The notes: generated by a model not told the origin, from the letters alone. 53,794 nucleotides of DNA from Bacilli bacterium (GCA_017534425.1 JAFXWB010000008.1:1-53794); one strand, 5' to 3'; positions 1 through 8,160 are shown, counted from the stretch's first letter. Program-made: numbers and translations.

Positions 1-800
1 AAGCAAAGCTTCTCTTGTCGCTGGCATAACTGGAGAACCAAATTCAAGTGAACCATGATGAGCGAGTATCATATGTTCAAGAAGGAGAGGAACTTCTGAC
101 TTAATATCAAGTTCATCTACTATACGTTTAAATTCAGCATATCCAATTGCAATATGCCCACATAATTTACCTTCTGCAGTTTGAACTGGGGCAATTGGAT
201 TTTCGTATTCAATGGTTTTTCCTATATCATGGAGCAAAGCTCCAGCTACCAAGATATCTCTATCTACTTGGGTATAAATCTTTGCAATCGCATCAGCGAC
301 ATCCGCCATAAATAATGAATGGTGAATTATACCTGAACCAAATTCATGATGAACTTTAACCGCACCAGGGAATGTAACGTATCTATCATAGAAATGATTA
401 ATAACTGCTTTTGTGATTTTTTCGACGTCTTTATCCTTAAATGAGTTAAGATATTTATCTAATCTAGCTTTAAGCTCTTCAAGAGGTATTGGAGATACTC
501 TAGCGAAGTTAGCCATTTCAATATCGGCTGGATCAATACGACCAACTCCCACAACTTTTAGTTGAGGTTGTCCTTTGTAAAGATTAACAATGCCATCAAC
601 CATAACAACTGAGCCTGGGGCTAAAAGTTTAAGATCTGCTTCAGATGCATCCCATTTCTTTGCTTCAATAGTTCCGGTTTTATCTTGGAATGTAATATTA
701 AGATAAGAAAGTCCTTTGTCTGTTGTGCCTTTTGTGCAAGTAACAACTAAAAGTTGACCAACAATATGGTCGGTGTCTACAAAATCTCTAATCCATTTCA
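1..800 (-). CDS. yhaM: 3'-5' exoribonuclease YhaM (C-terminus cut by window edge)
   Basis: The minus-strand reading frame starts at ATG 800 and runs off the window at base 1, so the C-terminus is missing. The first ~90 residues look like an OB-fold nucleic-acid-binding domain. An HD domain follows, with the paired histidines of HHEFGSGIIHHS and the metal motif LLHDIGK. OB plus HD in this order is the YhaM family, a Gram-positive 3'-5' exonuclease acting on RNA and single-stranded DNA in the cytoplasm. The start is supported by the Shine-Dalgarno AAGGAAG about 9 bases upstream. It overlaps the end of recX by 13 bases, so the two genes are co-transcribed. The family call is firm; the substrate in this organism is inferred. 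Confidence 0.9.
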
Positions 801-1450
801 TATTTATATTCTTCCTTTATTATTTTATTAATATCGTTAATTCGATATCCTTTACTAAGTAAAGATTTAATTATTTTGTTATTTAGTTCTTTTCCTTTTG
901 TTTTTCGAGAATACCTCGAAACTAACTTTGAATATTCTAATTTTAGCATATTTAACTCACTTAATGGTGAATTACTCACTTTAGAAGATTCTAAAGATGC
1001 GATATTTTCGTCAAATCCATAGCGTATAAGCGCAGAATAGACGCTTCGCTTAAGATTTACCGTATTTTTACTTTTGTAGCGTTTAACGAGCCTTTTTGTC
1101 TGTTCTATGGCCTCTTTAGTTTCTCTTTCATGATTAACTTTCACTTTATTTATTTTATCTAAAGATATTTCTCTAGTTTTAAGCATCGAAATGATACGAT
1201 TATACCCATAATGTTTAGAGTCACAATATTCGATTATTCTTTCAATAAGTTCATCTTCATTAAGTAACTGGTATTTCTTAAGCTTTTTAATAACTTCGTC
1301 CACCACAGTTTTGTTTTTGCTCTTTTTAAGAAGATATTCCCTTAATTTACTAGGAGAATAATCTCTTGCGATTAGACGTTTAACCGCCACTGTAAAAAGC
1401 TCTTGGACTTGAACTTCTTGTGTTGTTTTTGTTTCTTTTGTTTTTTTCAT
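788..1450 (-). CDS. recX: RecX-family regulator of RecA
   Basis: This 220-residue, very Lys-rich, all-helical protein has the RecX signature of tandem three-helix repeats. The clearest is near residues 22-45 (AVKRLIARDYSPSKLREYLL), followed by KLKKYQLLNEDELIERIIEY. RecX proteins bind RecA filaments and limit their activity. Length is normal for Bacilli RecX (about 200-270). The start ATG is preceded by AAGGAA. The gene is translationally coupled to yhaM through a 13-base overlap. Similarity is by motif and repeat pattern and no alignment was run. Confidence 0.8.
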   Translation of the reverse strand: MKKTKETKTTQEVQVQELFTVAVKRLIARDYSPSKLREYLLKKSKNKTVVDEVIKKLKKYQLLNEDELIERIIEYCDSKHYGYNRIISMLKTREISLDKINKVKVNHERETKEAIEQTKRLVKRYKSKNTVNLKRSVYSALIRYGFDENIASLESSKVSNSPLSELNMLKLEYSKLVSRYSRKTKGKELNNKIIKSLLSKGYRINDINKIIKEEYKYEMD

Positions 1451-1494
1451 AAATATTCCTTGATTTGTAAATCTGTGATTGTTTTAATATTGAT

Positions 1495-1547
1495 AAGAAT
1501 CCACCGTGGTAACTAATGACTACCGCCCTGAGGGGGTTCTTTTTTTT
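1495..1547. repeat. structured hairpin element, copy 1
   Basis: A ~53-base element whose ends pair (AAGAATC with GGTTCTT). It contains an inner hairpin GTGGTA...TACCGC (1506-1511 with 1521-1526) and ends in eight T residues on the plus strand, so it could terminate plus-strand transcripts. The loop-side block CTAATGACTACCGCC is identical in copy 2, 220 bases downstream. Base differences between the copies largely keep the stems paired. It lies between recX and the toxin-antitoxin pair. Function is unknown; it could be a terminator-like dispersed repeat or a small structured RNA. Confidence 0.6.
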
Positions 1548-1713
1548 ATTTCCTCCTACATATAAATCCGGTTTTAAAACTTAAAATTGCTAAAAAATTT
1601 TCTAATAACTTTTTATTTACTGGTAAATAGAACGACTATTAAAAATTAGAGTTTGTAAATACACCAAAATTAAGTATCATTAATCTCGCAAGCAAGTTAG
1701 CTTGCAAATAAAA
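1548..1713. other. non-coding spacer between the two hairpin elements
   Basis: AT-rich spacer with no supported gene on either strand. The only structure I see is a perfect GCAAGC/GCTTGC hairpin near 1688-1705, next to copy 2 of the structured element. It may be decayed coding sequence, but I cannot recognise any. Confidence 0.4.
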
Positions 1714-1767
1714 AAGAATCCACCCGTGATAGCTAATGACTACCGCCTAGTGGGGATTCTTTTTTTA
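1714..1767. repeat. structured hairpin element, copy 2 (bidirectional terminator-like)
   Basis: Second copy of the element at 1495, in the same orientation. The outer arms AAGAATCC and GGATTCTT pair perfectly. The inner arm is GTGATAG/CTACCGC with one mismatch. T-runs flank both ends (A-run at 1709-1715, T-run at 1760-1767), so it can terminate in both directions. It sits directly after the stop codon of the MqsA-like antitoxin, where it probably acts as that operon's terminator. Confidence 0.6.
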
Positions 1768-1772
1768 TTCAC

Positions 1773-2195
1773 TTATTGAAATCTTAGTACTTGTTTATAA
1801 CTCACTTTATTATCGTGCATTAGTTCAAGACATCTAATAAAGTTATCAAATACTTTGTCTTGGATTGCTCCATTTTCATAACGGGTAATTGTTTTAAGCC
1901 CACAACCCATTAATTCCGCTAAGCCTTGTTGAGTTAAATGTAATTTCTTACGAATTTCAATTATTTCGTGACTTGTTAATAAACCAACGGTTTTTTTAAA
2001 TTCATCAAGTTCATTAATCCAGTTTAACTTTCCAATTGAGTTTGGAAACACTCGTTCATTACAGGAAACACAATAAGCTTCAATATAAGGATATTTAAAA
2101 GTTACGCCTCTAATAGTTCCTTCTCTAATAGATTCTTTTGTAAAATACTCAACATCCTTGTCACAGGACTGGCAATATGCTTTTTCTTTTTTCAT
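1773..2195 (-). CDS. MqsA-family antitoxin (zinc finger plus HTH)
   Basis: A 140-residue protein with two CxxC knuckles in its first ~47 residues (CQSC at 8-11, CVSC near 42-45), a YgiT-type zinc-binding module. A helix-turn-helix follows at about residues 75-125, with the motif TITRYENGAIQD typical of MqsA-like regulators. MqsA (131 residues in E. coli) neutralises the MqsR RNase and represses their operon. Here the gene lies downstream of the toxin with an ATGA overlap, the toxin-first order known for mqsRA. The palindrome at 2571-2584 is its likely operator. The domains are clear; the pairing is inferred from neighbourhood and toxin motifs. Confidence 0.75.
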   Translation of the reverse strand: MKKEKAYCQSCDKDVEYFTKESIREGTIRGVTFKYPYIEAYCVSCNERVFPNSIGKLNWINELDEFKKTVGLLTSHEIIEIRKKLHLTQQGLAELMGCGLKTITRYENGAIQDKVFDNFIRCLELMHDNKVSYKQVLRFQ

Positions 2196-2554
2196 ATTTC
2201 GTATTTTCCCTCCTCATGAATACTGAACACAATAATCTTCCGTTTATGATTAATGATTTTAATTTTTATATAAACCTTTATTCTTAGATTTGAGATTTTT
2301 TTAATGAAGATCCAAAAAGGATGTGCAAATTTTGGGTTTATATCTTCAACAGGTCCTTGGTAGTAATCTTCTTTATCTAAATTTTTAATAATTTCTTTTA
2401 CTCTATCATCATCGATTTCATAATTTTCAAGAAACTCTACAGTTTTTGGACGTATAAGATTATCTCGCATGATTTCAATATTAGTGTTTTTAATGTTTCT
2501 GCAAACTCTTAATACTTCACTTAGTGTTAAACAATCATCTTGGTTAAGCGACAT
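2192..2554 (-). CDS. MqsR-family toxin (predicted mRNA interferase)
   Basis: A 120-residue protein. The segment IIKNLDKEDYYQGPVEDIN, then W-x-F and VYIKIKI...VFSIHEEG, matches the MqsR pattern (L-x-x-x-DYY-x-GP-x-x-D, then W-x-F, then VY-x-K-x-K and a final SFH-like strand). MqsR proteins are ribosome-independent mRNA-cleaving toxins with a RelE-like fold. I place the start at ATG 2554 because AGAGG lies just upstream. An in-frame TTG at 2596 would add 14 residues but lacks a ribosome site and runs through the palindromic operator. The stop TGA overlaps the antitoxin start by 4 bases. Function is inferred from family motifs. Confidence 0.7.
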   Translation of the reverse strand: MSLNQDDCLTLSEVLRVCRNIKNTNIEIMRDNLIRPKTVEFLENYEIDDDRVKEIIKNLDKEDYYQGPVEDINPKFAHPFWIFIKKISNLRIKVYIKIKIINHKRKIIVFSIHEEGKYEI

Positions 2555-2570
2555 TATAACCTCTTTTAAT

Positions 2571-2584
2571 GTATCATATGATAC
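2571..2584. promoter_or_regulatory. perfect palindrome, likely operator of the MqsRA-like operon
   Basis: GTATCATATGATAC is a perfect 14-base palindrome. It lies 17 bases upstream of the toxin start codon and just before its Shine-Dalgarno. The downstream antitoxin has an HTH domain, and MqsA-type antitoxins bind palindromes at their own promoters. The site sequence differs from the E. coli MqsA box. Confidence 0.6.
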
Positions 2585-2685
2585 TTTATAAAACAACTAT
2601 ATTAAGTGGGTTTTGCTAATTTTAAACAAAACGTCCCTCATATATGTATCTATGTCAAAAAGAAAAACATGCTAAAAAACTTTTG

Positions 2686-2742
2686 TGGTTCAAAGAACCA
2701 TATTTTTTGAGGTTAAAAAAGACGCTTGTTTGTTAAGCGCCT
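2686..2742 (-). terminator. glyA terminator and adjacent hairpin
   Basis: On the minus strand, GGCGCTT pairs with AAGCGTC (2721-2741, 7 base pairs, 7-base loop), followed by TTTTTTA. This is a standard intrinsic terminator directly after glyA. A second short hairpin, TGGTTC-AAA-GAACCA, lies at 2686-2700 with a T-run on its plus-strand side. Confidence 0.8.
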
Positions 2743-2752
2743 TTCCTCGTAA

Positions 2753-3961
2753 TTATATTTCTTCAATTGGTTTCCATTTAGAAACGATTGATTTAACTTT
2801 CTTTTTAGCCTCTTCTGGAGAAATGCTGTTACTAAGATATAGATAGATAAGTTCTCCAATATCTTCTGCGTCTTTCTTAGTGCATCCTCTAGTGGTTACA
2901 GCCGCAAATCCGATACGAAGACCAGAAGTTTTATTTGGTTTAAGGCTGTCTCCTGGAATCATATTCTTATTCGTGGTTACACCGATTTCTTCAAGTCTTT
3001 TTTGAGCATCTAATCCAGTTATACCAAATGTGTCTAATACATTAAGCAAGAATAAATGAACTTCTGTTTCACTTACTTTTGCCCCTAAACTTTGGAGTTT
3101 ATCTCTACAAGCTTTGGTGTTCTCCACCAAGCTTTGAGCATATTTTTTAAATTCAGGTGAACTTGCTTCTTTGAAGCATATAGCTTTACCAGCGATTATA
3201 TGTTCAAGTGGACCACCTTGATAGAATGGGAATATTGCTGAATTAATACGTTTAGCGAGTTCTTCGTTATTAGTAAGTATAATTCCACCTCTAGGACCTC
3301 TTAAAGTTTTATGGGTAGTTGATGTCACTACATCGGCATATTCCACTGGATTAGGATGAACTCCCGCGGCGACTAGTCCTGCAATATGGGCCATATCAAC
3401 CATAAATAAACATCCGACTTCATCACATATATCTTTAATACGTTTAAAATCAATAATGTACGGATATGCAGAGAATCCAGCGAGTATCAAGTTAGGTTTT
3501 TCTTCTAATGCCACTTTTCTTAGAAGTTCATAATCAAGTTTTCCATTATTAAGTGGGTAATGAACAAAGTTATAGAAATGAGAAGAAAAACTAACTGGTG
3601 ATCCATGAGTCAGATGACCACCATCATTCAAGACTAAAGATAAAATCTTCCCACCATCAGGCAACAGCGCTCTATACGCTGCTGCGTTAGCCTGCGAACC
3701 ACTATGTGGTTGGACATTTGCAAACTTTGCATTGAAAAGAGCTTTTACTCTTTCAATGGCAATATTTTCAATATCATCAACGAATTCGCATCCACCATAA
3801 TATCTTTTAAATGGATAACCTTCAGCGTACTTATTCGTAAGAATTGATCCGCATGCTTGTCTTATATCTTTAGAGGCATAATTTTCGGAGGCAATTAATT
3901 CGATGCCTTCGTTTTGTCTAATATTTTCTTTATTAATTAAATCAAAAATTTCTTTGTCCAT
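2753..3961 (-). CDS. glyA: serine hydroxymethyltransferase
   Basis: A 402-residue PLP enzyme converting serine and tetrahydrofolate to glycine and 5,10-methylene-THF. The family hallmarks are present in order: ENYAS and KYAEGYP near the N-terminus, VQPHSGSQAN, the cofactor lysine in STTHKTLRGPRGG (Lys about 218), and LRIGFAAVTTRG near the C-terminus. The length fits bacterial GlyA (about 410-417), slightly short. The start ATG has AGGAGG upstream. It is a monocistronic housekeeping gene with its own terminator. Confidence 0.97.
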   Translation of the reverse strand: MDKEIFDLINKENIRQNEGIELIASENYASKDIRQACGSILTNKYAEGYPFKRYYGGCEFVDDIENIAIERVKALFNAKFANVQPHSGSQANAAAYRALLPDGGKILSLVLNDGGHLTHGSPVSFSSHFYNFVHYPLNNGKLDYELLRKVALEEKPNLILAGFSAYPYIIDFKRIKDICDEVGCLFMVDMAHIAGLVAAGVHPNPVEYADVVTSTTHKTLRGPRGGIILTNNEELAKRINSAIFPFYQGGPLEHIIAGKAICFKEASSPEFKKYAQSLVENTKACRDKLQSLGAKVSETEVHLFLLNVLDTFGITGLDAQKRLEEIGVTTNKNMIPGDSLKPNKTSGLRIGFAAVTTRGCTKKDAEDIGELIYLYLSNSISPEEAKKKVKSIVSKWKPIEEI

Positions 3962-4031
3962 TTATGTGCCTCCTAATTTAAGTTAGTGATTATTTTATCA
4001 AAAATACAAACCTTATAAATAATTATTTATT

Positions 4032-4592
4032 CTAATTATCAAATTTTTCTACTGGAATTGAATTAAATTCTTCTAAAGATAATTCAAACCCATTCATTTC
4101 TCTTTTCGCAGTGCCTACTCGGTTTGAATTCTTTTTATATTCTTCGCTAAATTGTTCTTCCTTAGTTTTCAGCTCTATTTTATGAATAGAAAACATATCT
4201 TTTATTGCTTCTTCAATTGAAAGAGAATGAAGAGCATCATAACTAGATATTAAGCTTTTTACTGGAATGTGTTCGTAAAGATATTTGCTACTAACATTAT
4301 ATATATATGATGCTGAGCGATAAAAATAACCAATAAAACGCATGATTGGATATGGAAGCAGGCTTCCCCTTGTAGTGTCTATCTTGGTTTTAATACTATT
4401 AAATATTTCTACTTCTGTAATTCCGGCTTTTTCAAGGTCAAGATCATCTAGAGCCCTGGCTTCTTCAGAAAGCATGAATGACTTTATGAAAAAATAAGAA
4501 GGGATGTGAAATTCAACACTTCTTTCAAATAATCTACCTTGCATAATAGATAAACTATGGCAAAGTTCATCCATTTTTCTTGAATATTTCAT
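4032..4592 (-). CDS. partner protein of the HTH-DUF3990 gene (candidate antitoxin)
   Basis: A 186-residue, mostly helical, soluble protein with no domain I can name with confidence. It contains PSYFFIKSFMLSEEARALDD and a tyrosine-rich stretch YFYRSASYIYNVSSKYLYE around residues 90-108. The start at ATG 4592 is chosen because AAGGGAG lies upstream; it places the first codons inside the end of the upstream gene (26-base overlap), so the two are translationally coupled. From memory, proteins of this style sit next to DUF3990 and DUF3791 genes in gut Firmicutes, but their role is not established. A toxin-neutralising or accessory role is inferred from context only. Confidence 0.6.
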   Translation of the reverse strand: MKYSRKMDELCHSLSIMQGRLFERSVEFHIPSYFFIKSFMLSEEARALDDLDLEKAGITEVEIFNSIKTKIDTTRGSLLPYPIMRFIGYFYRSASYIYNVSSKYLYEHIPVKSLISSYDALHSLSIEEAIKDMFSIHKIELKTKEEQFSEEYKKNSNRVGTAKREMNGFELSLEEFNSIPVEKFDN

Positions 4593-5433
4593 CAAAGAAT
4601 CTCCCTTGTCTTCTATATTCTTCAAGTGATAATAAAACCTTGCTTCTTCCTTCAATTGCTAGTTCTTTTTTCTTTTTTAAGTATTGCTTTTTTTCATTTT
4701 CACATATATATAAGCGATCAATAAACTCTAAGTCTTTGCATGCTTTTTCACTTTTGAAAACGAATTGTATGCCTAAATTATTTGCACTTAAGGCATGTAA
4801 ACACTGAACATCTGTAATTGTGCCGTACGCAAAAGAGTTCAACACTTCGTACATATTGTTATCTGCAATAGGTGCAACAATAACATCTGAATTATTTATT
4901 TTTTCTATTAGTTTTAGAATTTCTTCTGTTAACTCATATCTTTCAAAAGCGCCTCTAAAATATAAAATCGCATACATCCATTCTATGGAAACATTAAATT
5001 TAATAACTTTATAGTTTGCTAATGGTTTGAAATAGAAACAATAACACGAACCATTTTCACGCTCTGCAATCCAACTTGTTGCAGAATCATATGAATCAGA
5101 TAAATAAAATCCTGCTCCAAAATCTTTTGAACCATTTAAATGAGAATGAGTAATCTCACCTTTTATTTGTTCTTTTGCGCCATGAAAAAGGAGAATTTTA
5201 TCACTTTTTTCATCATGAAAGAGCATTTCTTTTGCTTTGTTTATGTTTAGTTCATTGTCAAAAGCAAAAGAATATATCTTTTCAATGGCAGACTTATGTG
5301 GAAAAATCTCTTCGTTTTCATACCTAATGATATTTGATCTAGATAAACCAACCTTAGTTGCAAAGGAAGATTGAGAAAGTCCAAATATTTTTCTAATTGT
5401 TTTTAAATCTTGTGAAACATTATAACTTTTCAT
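4567..5433 (-). CDS. HTH domain fused to DUF3990 (predicted ADP-ribosyltransferase-like)
   Basis: A 288-residue protein. Residues ~6-65 form an XRE-type helix-turn-helix (IRKIFGLSQSSFATKVGLSR). Residues ~80-230 match DUF3990: ILLFHGA, then KDFGAGFYLSDSYDSATSWI, then SIEWMYAILYFRGAF, and DVIVAPIADNNMYEVL. DUF3990 belongs to the ADP-ribosyltransferase-like fold group; the His of FHG and Tyr of GFYL are at the expected NAD-pocket positions. The C-terminal ~50 residues are charged and may be a linker to the partner. The start is ATG 5433. It has no Shine-Dalgarno and a -10 box 6 bases upstream, so the mRNA looks leaderless. Activity is inferred from fold family. Confidence 0.7.
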   Translation of the reverse strand: MKSYNVSQDLKTIRKIFGLSQSSFATKVGLSRSNIIRYENEEIFPHKSAIEKIYSFAFDNELNINKAKEMLFHDEKSDKILLFHGAKEQIKGEITHSHLNGSKDFGAGFYLSDSYDSATSWIAERENGSCYCFYFKPLANYKVIKFNVSIEWMYAILYFRGAFERYELTEEILKLIEKINNSDVIVAPIADNNMYEVLNSFAYGTITDVQCLHALSANNLGIQFVFKSEKACKDLEFIDRLYICENEKKQYLKKKKELAIEGRSKVLLSLEEYRRQGRFFDEIFKKNG

Positions 5434-5439
5434 ATTTTG

Positions 5440-5469
5440 ATTGTAGCAAATGCGACAATTAAAATTCAA
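5440..5469 (-). promoter_or_regulatory. promoter with overlapping inverted repeat for the HTH-DUF3990 gene
   Basis: On the minus strand, TTGAAT (5464-5469), an 18-base spacer and TACAAT (5440-5445) form a good sigma-70-type promoter. Only 6 bases separate the -10 box from the ATG. The plus-strand segment 5440-5459 is an imperfect inverted repeat, ATTGTnGC-4-GCnACAAT, covering the -10 box. It is a plausible operator for the gene's own HTH domain. Confidence 0.6.
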
Positions 5470-5483
5470 TATTAATTTTTAAG

Positions 5484-5517
5484 AAAAAATCTCCAACTAA
5501 AGTTGGAGAATCTTTTT
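5484..5517. terminator. bidirectional terminator
   Basis: TCTCCAAC (5490-5497) pairs perfectly with GTTGGAGA (5502-5509) around a 4-base loop. T-runs flank it on both strands. It separates the HTH-DUF3990 module from the endonuclease gene. Confidence 0.85.
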
Positions 5518-5534
5518 CCAAATGTCGCATTATA

Positions 5535-6959
5535 TTATTTTTTCTTCTTGGATGAAGATTTAACAACCTTTTTTGCAACTTTCTTTAATGACTTCTTTTG
5601 TTTCTTGTTTCCTTTTAAAAGGATAACAACCACTACAATAATTATGATTGCAGCGACAACACTTGCAGCGATATATAAGACAACATTAGGAACGCCTGGA
5701 ATAATATTTCCATCTCCTTTTTCTGGAGTAGTGTCTTCAGCTGGAGGAACTACATCTTCAGCAGGAGGAACAAAGTCTTGAGGTCTTGCAATTTCATCAA
5801 CATTTGGAGCGGCAAACTTAACATTTTTGTGTGCTCCCCAAATAAGGTCTGCCCATTCTGGGAAATCAATAAATGGGTTTCTATTGTTGGTGAAATTACC
5901 ATATAAAAGATTATTACGATGAAGTTCATATTCATCTACTGGATCAAGTTTGTTCCAGGCAAGTAAGTCTTCAACAATACCAAGTTTTCCGGTTGTGGTA
6001 GATGTAGAGATATAACCTGTATCATGCCACTCAGCAAGATCACTTACGAGTTCAAGATTTGGATTATCATTTTCGATGGTTGAATCATTACCTGCAATAT
6101 TGTTATATCTTGCAACCATATAAAATACGGCACGAGCAATATCACCTTTATCTGAATCTTGTGGTTCAAATACACTTACTGAACCACCTTTGGTTTTGGA
6201 TAAACCCATTAAGTTACCAGAGGCATAAGTATATTTGTCTTTACCATCTGTATATGGTTTTGTTTTATCTACGTATCCATAGAAGTAGTTAGAGTGAAGT
6301 GCGCTATTAACGTAGCTATCTCCAGCCCAAAGGTGCATTGGATCGCCTCTTGCACCACTTGTACCTGGATCTTCACTTGAATCTTCAAATCCTTGTGATT
6401 TTGGCCAAATATGTTCTCTATCAATGCACCACATAGCGTTATTACCGTGTGATGAATTATCTTCTTCAGTAGCCCAAGCATGTACTTTGTTATTTTCACT
6501 TCTATTTACATATAAAGCATGGATATATGGATTAGATCCTTTGTTAGTTTTACTATCACCATATTTATATCCACTTATAGAGTTAGTAGCGGCATTGTAT
6601 CCATCAATCGCAGATGCTGGAGACTTGCTCCAGTCTCTATCTGTGATTTCATACATCTTCCAGATGTCTTTTCCACTACTAACATCATATGAATAGTATT
6701 TTTGTTCATGAGAAAGAATTGGTTTTAAGTTCTTAAGTAAGTTAGTGCCAGTTCTTTCTGAATTATCTAAAGAATTAAGATTAGAGTAATAACTTCTAAT
6801 ATCGTTATCAGAGTAATCATTTAAATTAATCTCAGTTGGTAAAGAGCTCTTATCATATGCTTCTACACCATTAACCTTGTTTTGATTTAAACATAGTATT
6901 GCTCCTAATAAAGGAGTAATTGCAATTAAAGATATGTATTTAGTGTGTCTTGTTTTCAT
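5535..6959 (-). CDS. membrane-anchored endonuclease I family nuclease
   Basis: A 474-residue exported protein. A signal segment (~residues 8-24) is followed by an endonuclease I domain. Its catalytic block is MWCIDREHIWPKSQGFEDS...GDPMHLWAGDSYVNSALHSN (roughly residues 180-225), the His-Me-finger HxWP signature of EndA/NucM nucleases that cut DNA or RNA non-specifically. After a Pro/Glu-rich spacer, a strong transmembrane helix (VVLYIAASVVAAIIIIVVVV) and a Lys-rich tail end the protein. This would leave the nuclease tethered outside the cell. Such nucleases usually scavenge extracellular nucleic acid. The start has GAGG upstream. Confidence 0.88.
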   Translation of the reverse strand: MKTRHTKYISLIAITPLLGAILCLNQNKVNGVEAYDKSSLPTEINLNDYSDNDIRSYYSNLNSLDNSERTGTNLLKNLKPILSHEQKYYSYDVSSGKDIWKMYEITDRDWSKSPASAIDGYNAATNSISGYKYGDSKTNKGSNPYIHALYVNRSENNKVHAWATEEDNSSHGNNAMWCIDREHIWPKSQGFEDSSEDPGTSGARGDPMHLWAGDSYVNSALHSNYFYGYVDKTKPYTDGKDKYTYASGNLMGLSKTKGGSVSVFEPQDSDKGDIARAVFYMVARYNNIAGNDSTIENDNPNLELVSDLAEWHDTGYISTSTTTGKLGIVEDLLAWNKLDPVDEYELHRNNLLYGNFTNNRNPFIDFPEWADLIWGAHKNVKFAAPNVDEIARPQDFVPPAEDVVPPAEDTTPEKGDGNIIPGVPNVVLYIAASVVAAIIIIVVVVILLKGNKKQKKSLKKVAKKVVKSSSKKKK

Positions 6960-7009
6960 TTGTTTTTAACCTCACCACTATTATATACGTATAAGTGTAT
7001 GCATTACAT

Positions 7010-7041
7010 AAAAAAATCGCACTATTAAGTACGATTTTCTT
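7010..7041 (-). terminator. terminator after the 215-residue membrane protein
   Basis: AATCGTAC pairs with GTGCGATT across a 6-base loop on the minus strand, followed by a run of seven T. It lies just downstream of the stop at 7058. Confidence 0.8.
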
Positions 7042-7057
7042 TTGTTAATTGTTGTAT

Positions 7058-7705
7058 TTATTCTGCTGTTTCTTCTTTTGACTCTTCAGCAGGTTTTTCT
7101 TCTTCTTTCTTTTCTTCAACCTTCTTTGGTTCTTTGTTTTCTTTTAAGCTAGAAAGAACATCAAACATCATAGAAACATATGCACCATAGAGAACTACTT
7201 GTAAAATAATAACTTGTCCGAGTGCTGTAGGTGTTCCATCAACTTGAAGTAAGATATCAAGAAGAAGTGCTAAAACAAAGATTGCACCAAATAAGAATGT
7301 AACTCTGTGAAGTCCTTTTGATCTTACAAAGTAAGAAACAAACAATAATGCACCGAGGCCTAATGAAGCGGCAATTGTAAGTATTGAAATTGTCCAACCT
7401 GTTGGGCCTAAAAATCCTTCTACATCTGCTAAGTTAATGAGTGTAATAAGTTCAATAACAAAGTAGAAAAGTGGGAAGGTTGCAACACCAATTAAGTTTA
7501 ATAAACCTTTGGCTTTTCCAAGTTTGTCACCAAGTACTACACTTAAGATTCCAACTGCTAAGAAGTATGCGGCAAGAATAATTGCGATAATACTAATAGC
7601 AAGACCTGCGCCTTCACCACTTAAACCATTGAAATAGTATAAGAATAAAAGGGCACCAAAGATAATAAAGATAAATGGTTTTACTAATTCTTTAATCTTT
7701 TTCAT
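7058..7705 (-). CDS. six-helix membrane protein with acidic-basic tail, function unknown
   Basis: A 215-residue integral membrane protein with six predicted helices: about residues 10-28, 33-57, 68-92, 103-128, 134-155 and 162-185. A cytoplasmic-type tail of ~30 residues follows, almost entirely Lys and Glu. I do not recognise the family. The start has AAGGAG upstream. It is monocistronic with its own terminator. The charged tail resembles those of other surface or membrane proteins in this window and may be a lineage feature. Confidence 0.75.
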   Translation of the reverse strand: MKKIKELVKPFIFIIFGALLFLYYFNGLSGEGAGLAISIIAIILAAYFLAVGILSVVLGDKLGKAKGLLNLIGVATFPLFYFVIELITLINLADVEGFLGPTGWTISILTIAASLGLGALLFVSYFVRSKGLHRVTFLFGAIFVLALLLDILLQVDGTPTALGQVIILQVVLYGAYVSMMFDVLSSLKENKEPKKVEEKKEEEKPAEESKEETAE

Positions 7706-7806
7706 TTGTTTTTAACTCCTTGTTAATACTTGTATTTTAATATTTCTGTTACATTTTGTTAACAAAATAGTAACGAATTATAAACATTATGACCTAAAGT
7801 CAAGAT

Positions 7807-8160
7807 CTACTTGCAAGACACCTCTAGTGTTTTGCCCATTGCACTAAATAGTTTTTCTACCTTTTTAAGTGTCGGGTTGCCTTTTCCGTCCTCAATTCTA
7901 GAAATATCGGCTTGATTTATTCCTGAAGTGTTTGCGAGTTCCTTCTGTGTCATCCCTAAATCTGAACGATACCCCGATAATAAAACACCAATCATTTTAT
8001 TTAAAGGAACATCCTTTTGACCGACAACAACACCTAAATCGTAAATACTTTGTGTTTCAAAATCGATTTTATTTGTCCAATCAATTCCAAAACCACCAGG
8101 AGATAACCTTCCGCTTTCGAAAAGTTTTCTATTTTCTCTAAGTTCTTTGAAGTGAGGGTA
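7807..8160 (-). pseudogene. 5'-truncated DUF2442-HTH gene (relic)
   Basis: The C-terminal part encodes an XRE-type HTH (YRSDLGMTQKELANTSGINQ, then ADISRIEDGKGNPTLKKVEK). Before it lies a DUF2442-like strand region (GGFGIDWTNKIDFETQSIYD). Such DUF2442-HTH proteins usually begin with a further ~30-40 residues, which are missing here. The frame instead runs into the end of an ORF6N gene at about 8150-8165. An open frame from ATG 8214 exists, but its first ~20 codons are the ORF6N gene read in another frame. A product may still be made, but the gene is best described as a deletion relic of an antitoxin-like regulator. Confidence 0.6.

Noticed and set aside
1714..1767. Known riboswitch or T-box identity for the hairpin elements
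   Set aside because: I compared the conserved block with motifs I know (T-box AGGGUGG, preQ1, fluoride, THF) and none matched.
2555..2596. TTG start extending the MqsR-like toxin by 14 residues
   Set aside because: No Shine-Dalgarno, and the extension is encoded by the palindromic operator.
5519..5531. Second operator for the DUF3990 HTH (shared TGTCGCATT)
   Set aside because: Only one half matches, it lies past a terminator near the end of another gene, and nine bases can match by chance.
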